From the NCBI GenBank assembly GCA_029820915.1, contig JALGUI010000109.1:1-7789 (forward strand): a stretch of DNA of 7,789 nucleotides, read 5' to 3'. Below, piece after piece: positions 1 to 4,657 of the stretch. Origin of the DNA: Candidatus Zipacnadia bacterium (GTDB lineage Bacteria; Armatimonadota; Zipacnadia; Zipacnadales; UBA5352). Every line of letters starts with the position of its first letter. Positions within the stretch are counted from its first letter, which is position 1. The notes below the pieces were generated by a model, which saw nothing but the letters and a program-made list of their open reading frames with translations, ran no database searches and had not been told where the DNA came from. The position numbers and the translations under genes were made by a program.

Positions 1-1
1 C

Positions 2-691
2 GACCGCGACCGCTATGGCTTCGCCGGGGCGCGGGCGCTGCAGTTGGGTCTGCTGGGCTTCGCCGGCGGCATCCTCGGCGGGCGCCTCGGCTACGTGCTG
101 CTGCAGTGGAGCGACTACTCGGGCCACCTCACGACGGCGCTCGATCTGTGGCGCGGCGGCATGTCCTGGCACGGTGGGGTGGGCGGCGGTCTGCTGGTGC
201 TGCTGGTGGCCGCGTGGCTGATGAAGGTCAGCTTCCCGCGCATCCTTGACCTCGCGGCGCCGGGCATCGCCCTCGGCTATGCCATCGCGCGCGTCGGCTG
301 CTTCCTCAACGGCTGCTGCTACGGCGCGCCGTGCGATCTGCCCTGGGCCGTGACGTTCCCGCAGATCACCGAGTACTCGCCCCCGCCGGTGCCGGTGCAC
401 CCGACCCAGCTCTACGCCGTGGTGGGGACGCTGCTGTTCACGCTGCCGGTGCTGCTGTGGGCCACGCCCCGGCTGCGGCGCCCCTTCAGCCGTTTCATGG
501 GCTTCCTGGTGCTGTCGTCGATCGTGCGCATCGTGGTCGAGGTCTACCGGCGGGGGGCGACGGGGGAGGTCTTTCAGCCCATCCCGCAGCTCACAATGGC
601 CCAGGCGGCGTCCATAGCCATCATCGCGGTGTGCGGCGCCGCAATCGTCGCCCGCGAGTGGTCGGGCTGGACGAAGCCAGCAGCCGATTAG
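2..691 (+). CDS. lgt: Prolipoprotein diacylglyceryl transferase, 5' end cut off by the window
   Basis: Lgt is an inner-membrane enzyme that moves diacylglyceryl from phosphatidylglycerol to the lipobox cysteine of preprolipoproteins, the first step of lipoprotein maturation. The reading frame is open from base 2, so the N-terminus lies outside the window; 229 residues are visible of a usual 250-300. Numbering visible residues: GRLGY (Y31, the family's N-terminal tyrosine), GMSWHGG with H57, the signature region around R97 (ARVGCFLNG), DLPWAV at 112-117, HPTQLY at 133-138, and RIVVE with R176 and E180, matching the C-terminal Arg/Glu pair of the family. Hydrophobic segments at about 61-75, 139-153, 165-180 and 200-217 fit a polytopic membrane protein. 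Odd: the Asn that follows the signature Arg in E. coli Lgt (R-x-G-N) is Cys100 here, and the loop is rich in cysteine (C100, C105, C106, C111). Family assignment is firm; a functional specialisation of the Cys variant is open. Confidence 0.92.
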   Translation, partial: DRDRYGFAGARALQLGLLGFAGGILGGRLGYVLLQWSDYSGHLTTALDLWRGGMSWHGGVGGGLLVLLVAAWLMKVSFPRILDLAAPGIALGYAIARVGCFLNGCCYGAPCDLPWAVTFPQITEYSPPPVPVHPTQLYAVVGTLLFTLPVLLWATPRLRRPFSRFMGFLVLSSIVRIVVEVYRRGATGEVFQPIPQLTMAQAASIAIIAVCGAAIVAREWSGWTKPAAD

Positions 692-804
692 TGCCAGGTG
701 GCGAGGATTCGCGTGGCCTTGGCATCTTACTAGTGACATGTGCAGGCGGGGGCGCCCGCACTACGGCATGGTTCTCAGCTACCTTTTCCGAAAACAGATT
801 CGTA

Positions 805-826
805 CGACAGGCGCCCTCGCCTGTCG
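805..826. terminator. Perfect 9-bp hairpin between convergent genes
   Basis: The arms CGACAGGCG (805-813) and CGCCTGTCG (818-826) are exact reverse complements around the 4-base loop CCCT. It lies between the convergent 3' ends of lgt (691) and the minus-strand gene ending at 860, where a bidirectional terminator is expected. There is no T-run directly after it on plus; on minus a TTTT follows about ten bases beyond the stem. A weaker 5-bp GCGGG/CCCGC hairpin sits at 746-759. Terminator function is inferred from fold and position. Confidence 0.55.
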
Positions 827-859
827 AGTCGTTGACACTCAGATTCCTGCAGGCAAGCA

Positions 860-1621
860 CTACGAGCCGCCGCCGACCCGGATGCTGCGTATCATCTGCA
901 GGGCGATGGGCCTGAAGTCCTCCCAGTGGCGCGCGGGAGCCACGGCGCTGATCAGCACGCCCTGACCGCCGGCGATGAGCGTGACCCGGCAACCTCGCAT
1001 CGGCTCGTCGGCGTCCTCGAGGCCCCCCCCCGAGTAGCGGAACTGCGACCACACCGCGCGCCGCCGATCCACCGCGGTCCGGCCCGCAACCCCCTCGTGC
1101 ATCATGCCGAACAGCTCCACCCAGACTTCGCGCGTGCTCTCGTGCAGCAGCGCCAGGGCCTGGTAGCTTGCGTTCGAGGGGGCGCGGCCGGCGGCCGCGC
1201 CGCGCCCGTAGGCCGCCCACGCGAGATGCGGCCCGGCGACCACATGCACCCGCACCCACCGCGAGCGTCCGAACATGACGTAGCGCACCCCCGCATCGCT
1301 GAAGTCGCTCACCCGCCAGCCCTCGGGGTACTCGATGCTCAGCGGGATGTCGGTCGCCTGCCAGGTGAGCCAGCGCCGCACCTCGCCGACGGGCGAGGCG
1401 GTCCACGCGCTCCAGGTGGCGACCACGACCGCCAGCGCGGCGACCGAGATGATGAGGCCGTCCGTCAGCGGCGACCACTCGCCCAGGCGCCGGCTGCGCG
1501 GGTCGCGCACCCCCGGATGGGATGCCCCGACGTCGGCCCATGACCGTTCGTCGTGCACCGCGCGGCCCGCGGTCACCTGACCGCCGGGCGCGCCTGACCG
1601 CCGCTGTGGTGTGCTGGTCAC
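860..1621 (-). CDS. Membrane-anchored protein of unknown function, possible PsbP/Mog1-like outer domain
   Basis: I do not recognise the family with certainty. From the GTG at 1621 it has 253 residues: a basic, low-complexity N-terminal stretch (1-50), one transmembrane helix at about 55-73 (leucine/valine/alanine-rich, starting GLIISV), and a globular domain of about 170 residues presumably outside the membrane. That domain begins with IPLSIEYPEGWRV (92-103) and ends with a segment containing FRPIALQMIRSI (236-247). An early 'YP-x-GW' strand and a closing helix ending in 'SI' resemble PsbP/Mog1/DUF1795-type alpha-beta domains; this is a pattern impression, not a homology result. The start was chosen because GGCGGGGG lies just upstream of the GTG. 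An ATG at 1696 (278 residues) has no ribosome-binding site and directly abuts a hairpin. A run of nine G on the coding strand (1023-1031) falls at Gly198-Gly200. The gene lies downstream of the ferredoxin gene on the same strand. Confidence 0.72.
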   Translation of the reverse strand: MTSTPQRRSGAPGGQVTAGRAVHDERSWADVGASHPGVRDPRSRRLGEWSPLTDGLIISVAALAVVVATWSAWTASPVGEVRRWLTWQATDIPLSIEYPEGWRVSDFSDAGVRYVMFGRSRWVRVHVVAGPHLAWAAYGRGAAAGRAPSNASYQALALLHESTREVWVELFGMMHEGVAGRTAVDRRRAVWSQFRYSGGGLEDADEPMRGCRVTLIAGGQGVLISAVAPARHWEDFRPIALQMIRSIRVGGGS

Positions 1622-1698
1622 GTCGGTTCCCCCGCCTCGACCACTGTGCCCGGGGTCTTCGGCCGGCCCCGTCGGCCGTCCTGTATGTACACACATGC

Positions 1699-1722
1699 GG
1701 GGCAGCCCCGTGGGACTGCCCC
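1699..1722 (-). terminator. Strong GC hairpin downstream of ferredoxin gene
   Basis: On the minus strand GGGGCAG pairs with CTGCCCC, and the stem continues inward through a G-T pair and C-G pairs to a 4-base CACG loop, about ten base pairs in all. It begins 28 bases after the ferredoxin stop codon. No clear T-run follows (the next bases are GCATGTGTGTACATACAG), so it may be an imperfect intrinsic terminator or an mRNA 3'-end stabiliser. Its position makes the upstream ATG at 1696 an unlikely start for the next gene. Confidence 0.5.
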
Positions 1723-1749
1723 GCGGCGCAACTCCGTCCTGATCGTTGC

Positions 1750-1941
1750 CTACTTCTCCTCCCAGGAGATGGCCTCGACCGGACAGGAGTCGATGGCCTC
1801 CTGGATGGTATCTTCGTCGTCGCCCTGCGGATCGATCACTTCGGCAACGCCGTCGTCATTGTCCGCGAATGTGTCGGGGGCGATGTCGGTGCACAGACCA
1901 CATCCGGTGCACGTATCCTGATCAACAACAGGTACCTTCAC
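1750..1941 (-). CDS. Single [4Fe-4S] ferredoxin, 63 residues
   Basis: A small soluble electron carrier holding one [4Fe-4S] cluster. The protein has the canonical ligand set: C11-x2-C14-x2-C17 in the run TCTGCGLC, and C53 followed by proline in DSCPVEAI. It is acidic throughout (for example DNDDG at 28-31 and DDED at 41-44), as usual for ferredoxins. Its 63 residues match the length of single-cluster bacterial and archaeal ferredoxins of the Thermotoga/Desulfovibrio type. The residue after D19-I20 is alanine, and no extra cysteines for a disulfide or a second cluster are present. The start is GTG at 1939-1941, supported by GGGAGG eight to nine bases upstream (about 1950-1955); the frame stays open further upstream to 2292 but that extension is arginine/serine-rich shadow sequence. 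The redox partner cannot be deduced: no oxidoreductase gene is adjacent. It is divergent from the kinase gene at 2129. Confidence 0.95.
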   Translation of the reverse strand: MKVPVVDQDTCTGCGLCTDIAPDTFADNDDGVAEVIDPQGDDEDTIQEAIDSCPVEAISWEEK

Positions 1942-1948
1942 AGCCCTT

Positions 1949-1955
1949 ACCTCCC
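1949..1955 (-). promoter_or_regulatory. Ribosome-binding site fixing the ferredoxin GTG start
   Basis: On the minus strand GGGAGGT lies 7-8 bases before the GTG at 1941. It is the best Shine-Dalgarno match in the neighbourhood and decides for the 63-residue protein over the long upstream-extended frame. Confidence 0.75.
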
Positions 1956-2128
1956 TGCTACGTGTCTGAGTAACCAGTGCGCGTATTCGACGCGTGCCCG
2001 CCGAACACCTCCTCGACTCCCGCGCAATCCTGCCGACTCGCCGGCCCCGGGCAGGTGGCGGCGGCGACTCCGTGGAAGCCACACCCCCACCGGCGCTGCG
2101 CCATCGCTGCTCAGCCGATTGACATGCC
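1956..2128. other. Divergent intergenic region, ferredoxin / kinase
   Basis: This stretch of about 170 bases should hold the promoters of both divergent genes. I see no convincing paired -35/-10 boxes on either strand. A TTGACA at 2119-2124 is a perfect -35 hexamer by itself, but it lies only five bases before the ATG at 2129 and has no -10 partner before the gene, so I do not call it a promoter. The short arginine-rich frames here look like GC-driven shadows. Confidence 0.4.
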
Positions 2129-3184
2129 ATGGCACTGACCGACACGTCCCTGAGCCCGGAGGAGGCGCGCGCGGCGCTGGCGTGCTGGGGCATCGCTGTG
2201 CGTGACGACCGGCTCGCGCCCGGCAGTGGCACCGCCAACGCCGGCGTTATCGTAGACACGGGCGGCGGCCGGCTGCTGCTGCGGCGCCGCAACCCCCGCT
2301 ATGCCCGCGCCGACTGGGCGCGCTTCGACCACGCGCTCTTCGCGCACCTGCGGGCGGAGGGCCTGCCGGCGCCGGAGGTCGTGCCGACCGGCGAGGGCGA
2401 GGGCTGGGTGGTCCGTGGCGGCCAGATCTACGAGCTGTTCCGCTACATCGAGGGCGGCCCGCACAGCGCGGGCGATCCCGGCGAGCTGGCGGATGCCGGG
2501 CGCGTGCTGGCCCGCGTGCACGCGGCGACCGATCGGTTCGAGCCGCCCGTCGTCAAGGACTGGCCGCGCTTCCACGACCCGGCGCCGACTCTCCGCGGGC
2601 TGCGCGAGCTGGCGGCGCAGGCTCGTGCTGACCGCCAGGCCCCGCAGGTAATCGCTGCGCTGGATGGGGCCTGCGAGCTCGCACTCGCTCTCGTCACGCG
2701 CCTGCCCGACGAGGCGTACTGGGCCCTGCCCTCCGCCGTCGTTCACGGTGACTACCACCCGGCGAACCTGAAGTTCCACGGCGGCCGGGTCGTCGGGCTG
2801 TTCGACTGGGACTGGTCGAGCCGCCAGCCGCGCATGGTGGACCTTGCCGACGGGCTGCTGTTCTTCTGCGGCGTGCGCGAGGCGGCGGTCGTCGCGGGGG
2901 ACATCTGGTCGCTCACCGAGAGCTTCCGGATCGACCGCGAGCGGGCGCGCATCTTCGGCGAGGCGTACTGCCGGGGGCTGCCGGTCGGGCCCGAGGAGCT
3001 GGTCGTCCTGACCGACCTGATGCGCTGCCGCTGGCTCTACTGCCGGGTCGATGCCGCGCAACGCAAGGTCGAGCCGGAGCGCCGCGTCGAGTTCGTCACG
3101 CGAGGACTTGGGGTGCCGCTGTCCGACCTTGACGCACTCGAGCCGGAGATCGCGGATGGCAGGCTGTTCGCGGCCTCCGGGTAG
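2129..3184 (+). CDS. Phosphotransferase of the aminoglycoside phosphotransferase / homoserine kinase II fold
   Basis: A 351-residue protein with the protein-kinase-like APH fold, which transfers the gamma-phosphate of ATP to a small molecule or protein side chain. Residues 31-110 form the N-lobe: the glycine-containing loop PGSGTANAG (31-39), then LLLRRRN (49-55), where Arg often replaces the usual Lys in this family, then a hinge around YELFRYIEG (101-109). The C-lobe carries the catalytic loop VVHGDYHPANLKF (204-216; H206, D208, N213) and the metal-binding motif FDWDW (225-229; D226 and D228), followed by VDLADGL (237-243). All catalytic residues are intact, so it should be active. The substrate is unknown: CotS-, SrkA/YihE- and ThrB2-like proteins share these motifs, and nothing nearby suggests antibiotic resistance. 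The ATG at 2129 lacks an evident Shine-Dalgarno sequence. The next gene starts 43 bases downstream and may be co-transcribed. Confidence 0.88.
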   Translation: MALTDTSLSPEEARAALACWGIAVRDDRLAPGSGTANAGVIVDTGGGRLLLRRRNPRYARADWARFDHALFAHLRAEGLPAPEVVPTGEGEGWVVRGGQIYELFRYIEGGPHSAGDPGELADAGRVLARVHAATDRFEPPVVKDWPRFHDPAPTLRGLRELAAQARADRQAPQVIAALDGACELALALVTRLPDEAYWALPSAVVHGDYHPANLKFHGGRVVGLFDWDWSSRQPRMVDLADGLLFFCGVREAAVVAGDIWSLTESFRIDRERARIFGEAYCRGLPVGPEELVVLTDLMRCRWLYCRVDAAQRKVEPERRVEFVTRGLGVPLSDLDALEPEIADGRLFAASG

Positions 3185-3227
3185 GCCGCCGGACCGAACC
3201 GACGTGCGATGGAGGTCGTCGGGTGAT

Positions 3228-3947
3228 ATGCATGTCAAGCGGGCTGTGAGTATCGCGATATTGGTGTGGGCGCTGGTGGCGGCGCAGGTCACCTCGGCCG
3301 ATTTCCGGGCCGAGAAGCTCGGTGTCGTCGCCAACGTCACCGAGGAGCACGTGGGCGGCGAGAGCGAGTACGACTTCACTGCGGCGCTGGACGGCGTATG
3401 GGCCGACGAGTGGGAACGCGCCCGCCTGGAGCTGACCATAGACTCCGACTACGACCACTCGCTGACCGAGCAGGACGAGTACGATCGCCTGAAGACCTGG
3501 GTGCGCTACCTGTTCCGCGAGCGCCCGAAGTACGCCTGGAACCCGCTCATCGCCGTCTCCACCGAGGGCGACCACGACTTCGACCAGATCCAGACGCTGG
3601 TTGCCCTCGGGCTGCGCAAGCACTTCGGCGACGGCTTCATCGAGGTCACGGCCGGCGGGAGCAAGGACCTGACCACCGGCGACGACTGGGTTGGCGACGT
3701 AGGCGCGCTCGTCCAGTTCGAGCGCGACTGGGGGCGCTTCACCTGGACGGTCAGCCCGGAGGTCAGCTACGGGCTGCTGGGGGAGCTGCGCTTCCGGCAG
3801 AACCGCATGCTCTACTCATTCTCATCCGGTCTGTCCTATCGGCTCACCGGAGACCTGGGGCTGGCCTACCGCCTGCAGCTCAACAACACGCTCGGCGACG
3901 ACCGCCGCCATCAGTTCCTCGGCATCTCCTACAGCTACCGGCGGTAG
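3228..3947 (+). CDS. Predicted secreted DUF481-like outer-membrane beta-barrel protein
   Basis: A 239-residue protein with a clear signal peptide: K4-R5, a hydrophobic core at 6-19, and a likely cut after A24 (VTSA before DF). The mature part of about 215 residues is made of alternating polar/hydrophobic segments rich in aromatic and acidic residues, such as WVRYLF, FIEVTAGGSKDL, FTWTVSPEVSYGL, YSFSSGLSYRL and LAYRLQL. It ends in FLGISYSYRR. Alternation with tight acidic turns and a C-terminal aromatic strand is typical of outer-membrane barrels; the overall look resembles the DUF481 (YdiY-like) family of about 220-250 residues, whose function is not known. The start ATG at 3228 was chosen because it gives the signal peptide and has GGAGGT at 3211-3216; the longer frame from 3051 overlaps the kinase gene and is arginine/serine-rich. 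The barrel inference implies a diderm cell. A small hairpin follows the stop directly. Confidence 0.8.
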   Translation: MHVKRAVSIAILVWALVAAQVTSADFRAEKLGVVANVTEEHVGGESEYDFTAALDGVWADEWERARLELTIDSDYDHSLTEQDEYDRLKTWVRYLFRERPKYAWNPLIAVSTEGDHDFDQIQTLVALGLRKHFGDGFIEVTAGGSKDLTTGDDWVGDVGALVQFERDWGRFTWTVSPEVSYGLLGELRFRQNRMLYSFSSGLSYRLTGDLGLAYRLQLNNTLGDDRRHQFLGISYSYRR

Positions 3948-3949
3948 TG

Positions 3950-3966
3950 CGAGGCGACGTGCCTCG
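3950..3966 (+). terminator. Small hairpin just after the beta-barrel gene
   Basis: CGAGGC (3950-3955) pairs with GCCTCG (3961-3966) around GACGT, starting three bases after the stop codon at 3945-3947. No T-run follows. It could end or stabilise the mRNA, or be a degenerate member of the adjacent hairpin array, since it is followed by CGGAGTTG. Confidence 0.35.
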
Positions 3967-3990
3967 GAGTTGTGGCCAGTGCGCAGGTCG

Positions 3991-4021
3991 TTAGGAGGGG
4001 CGGTGCTCCCGCACCGCCCGG
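3991..4021 (+). repeat. Hairpin unit 1, stem GGGCGGTGC
   Basis: The arms GGGCGGTGC (3998-4006) and GCACCGCCC (4011-4019) pair perfectly around TCCC. The left flank is TTAGGAG, one variant from the array consensus; the right flank is CGGTCGTTG, the consensus. Confidence 0.85.
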
Positions 4022-4040
4022 TCGTTGCCGTGCTGTGCCG

Positions 4041-4070
4041 TTCGGAGGGGCGGGTCTACGCACCCGCCCG
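4041..4070 (+). repeat. Hairpin unit 2, canonical stem
   Basis: TTCGGAG flank; arms GGGCGGGT (4048-4055) and ACCCGCCC (4062-4069), loop CTACGC. This is the commonest stem type in the array. Confidence 0.9.
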
Positions 4071-4086
4071 GTCGTTGTCGTTGCCG

Positions 4087-4117
4087 TTCGGAGCGACGCA
4101 TGTTCACATGCGTCGGC
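4087..4117 (+). repeat. Hairpin unit 3, alternative stem CGACGCATG
   Basis: Keeps the TTCGGAG flank (4087-4093) and the CGGCCGTTG right side, but the stem is CGACGCATG (4094-4102) with CATGCGTCG (4107-4115) around TTCA. Stem sequence is wholly different from the canonical unit yet pairs perfectly. Confidence 0.88.
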
Positions 4118-4130
4118 CGTTGCCGCGCCG

Positions 4131-4173
4131 TTCGGAGTCGCTGCGAAGGGCGTGCGGACGGGGTCGTCCGCAC
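4131..4173 (+). repeat. Hairpin unit 4, alternative stem GTGCGGACG
   Basis: TTCGGAG flank at 4131-4137, then a 14-base insert (4138-4151), then arms GTGCGGACG (4152-4160) and CGTCCGCAC (4165-4173) around GGGT. A third unrelated stem sequence with perfect pairing. Confidence 0.8.
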
Positions 4174-4253
4174 CACGGTGATAGCGGTCGTCTGCCGTTA
4201 CCCGGCCGTTCCGTGGCCCTCCTACGCCCGCTCCGGCCAACCGCGCATGCCGT

Positions 4254-4270
4254 GAGGAGGGGTTCGCCCC
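4254..4270 (+). repeat. Short hairpin unit, GGGG-TTCG-CCCC
   Basis: GAGGAG followed by GGGG (4259-4262), TTCG loop, CCCC (4267-4270) and AACGAC. A UUCG-type loop is unusually stable in RNA. It looks like a shortened array member. Confidence 0.55.
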
Positions 4271-4271
4271 A

Positions 4272-4311
4272 ACGACAACAACCGGGCGGCGTGGGAACGC
4301 CGCCCCTCCTG
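4272..4311 (-). repeat. Hairpin unit 5, inverted orientation, stem GGGCGGCGT
   Basis: Arms GGGCGGCGT (4284-4292) and ACGCCGCCC (4297-4305) around GGGA. On the plus strand the CAACAACCGG side comes first and CTCCTGAC last, so the unit reads in reverse relative to its neighbours. Confidence 0.85.
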
Positions 4312-4337
4312 ACAGCAACGGCCAACCGCGCGTGTCG

Positions 4338-4367
4338 TCAGGAGGGGCGGGTCTACGCACCCGCCCG
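4338..4367 (+). repeat. Hairpin unit 6, canonical stem
   Basis: Left flank is TCAGGAG instead of TTCGGAG; arms GGGCGGGT (4345-4352) and ACCCGCCC (4359-4366), loop CTACGC, right flank CGGTTGTTG. Confidence 0.9.
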
Positions 4368-4395
4368 GTTGTTGCCGTGGACGTCGTCGTTGCCG

Positions 4396-4425
4396 TTCGG
4401 AGGGGCGGGTCTACGTACCCGCCCG
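4396..4425 (+). repeat. Hairpin unit 7, canonical stem
   Basis: TTCGGAG flank; arms at 4403-4410 and 4417-4424, loop CTACGT; right flank CGGCCGTTG. The following 20 bases repeat those after unit 1. Confidence 0.9.
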
Positions 4426-4445
4426 GCCGTTGCCGTGCTGTGCCG

Positions 4446-4526
4446 TTTTCCCCCTCTCCCGCCCGGAGATGCGAAGCATCTCACAGGGGGAGGGGAAGGC
4501 CCGAGCTTGCTCGGGAAGGGGAGGGG
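4446..4526 (+). repeat. Composite hairpin element inserted in the array
   Basis: A different element: an outer pyrimidine run (TTTTCCCCCTCTCCC from 4446) faces purine runs GGGGGAGGGGAA (4485-4496) and GGGGAGGGGCG (near 4519-4528). Inside lie two perfect small hairpins: GAGATGC/GCATCTC (4466-4472 and 4476-4482, loop GAA) and CCCGAGC/GCTCGGG (4500-4506 and 4509-4515, loop TT). It interrupts the spacer between units 7 and 9. Confidence 0.75.
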
Positions 4527-4549
4527 CGCAGTTGCCGTTGCCGTTTCCG

Positions 4550-4579
4550 TTCGGAGGGGCGGGTCTACGTACCCGCCCG
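4550..4579 (+). repeat. Hairpin unit 9, canonical stem
   Basis: TTCGGAG flank; arms at 4557-4564 and 4571-4578, loop CTACGT; right flank CGGTTGTTG followed by a GTC/GTT-rich spacer. Confidence 0.9.
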
Positions 4580-4607
4580 GTTGTTGTCGTTGCCGTCGTC
4601 GTTGTCG

Positions 4608-4637
4608 TTCGGAGGGGCGGGTCTACGTACCCGCCCG
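4608..4637 (+). repeat. Hairpin unit 10, canonical stem, next to glycosidase stop
   Basis: TTCGGAG flank; arms at 4615-4622 and 4629-4636, loop CTACGT. It lies about 20 bases past the stop of the minus-strand gene ending at 4658 and so could also stabilise or end that transcript. Confidence 0.9.
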
Positions 4638-4657
4638 CCGTTGTCTCGACCCGCCCC

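Larger units (their letters stand above)
3991..4637. repeat. Array of palindromic hairpin repeats filling the convergent intergenic region
   Basis: About 650 bases between the convergent stops at 3947 and 4658 hold at least ten hairpin units. The common pattern is TTCGGAG, a GC-rich self-complementary stem of 8-9 bp with a 4-6-base loop, then CGG and YYGTTG. Units are separated by spacers made largely of GTT, GTC and GCC triplets. Five units are nearly identical (starting at 4044, 4341, 4399, 4553 and 4611). Others keep the flanks but have different stems that still pair perfectly. One unit (4272-4311) is inverted. Spacing is irregular, so it is not a CRISPR array. It resembles REP/BIME-type intergenic repeats in location and form; no RAYT transposase gene is in the window. 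The long open frames across it are low-complexity and look non-coding. Confidence 0.9.

Noticed and set aside
621..1694. 357-residue minus-strand frame overlapping the membrane-protein gene
   Set aside because: Extremely arginine- and glycine-rich, no recognisable domain; the alternative frame at 860-1621 has a clear TM helix and ordinary composition.
2119..2124. TTGACA as a -35 box for the kinase gene
   Set aside because: It lies five bases before the start codon, leaving no room for a -10 box upstream of the gene.
1942..2292. N-terminal extension of the ferredoxin to 180 residues
   Set aside because: The extension is arginine/serine-rich, overlaps the divergent kinase gene, and a strong ribosome-binding site precedes the internal GTG at 1941.
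2111..3439. 442-residue minus-strand frame opposite the kinase gene
   Set aside because: It is antisense to a gene with intact HGD and DWD kinase motifs; composition is typical of a GC-driven shadow frame.
3991..4637. CRISPR array
   Set aside because: Repeats are themselves palindromic over their whole length, unit spacing is irregular, one unit is inverted, spacers are low-complexity and partly identical, and there are no cas genes.
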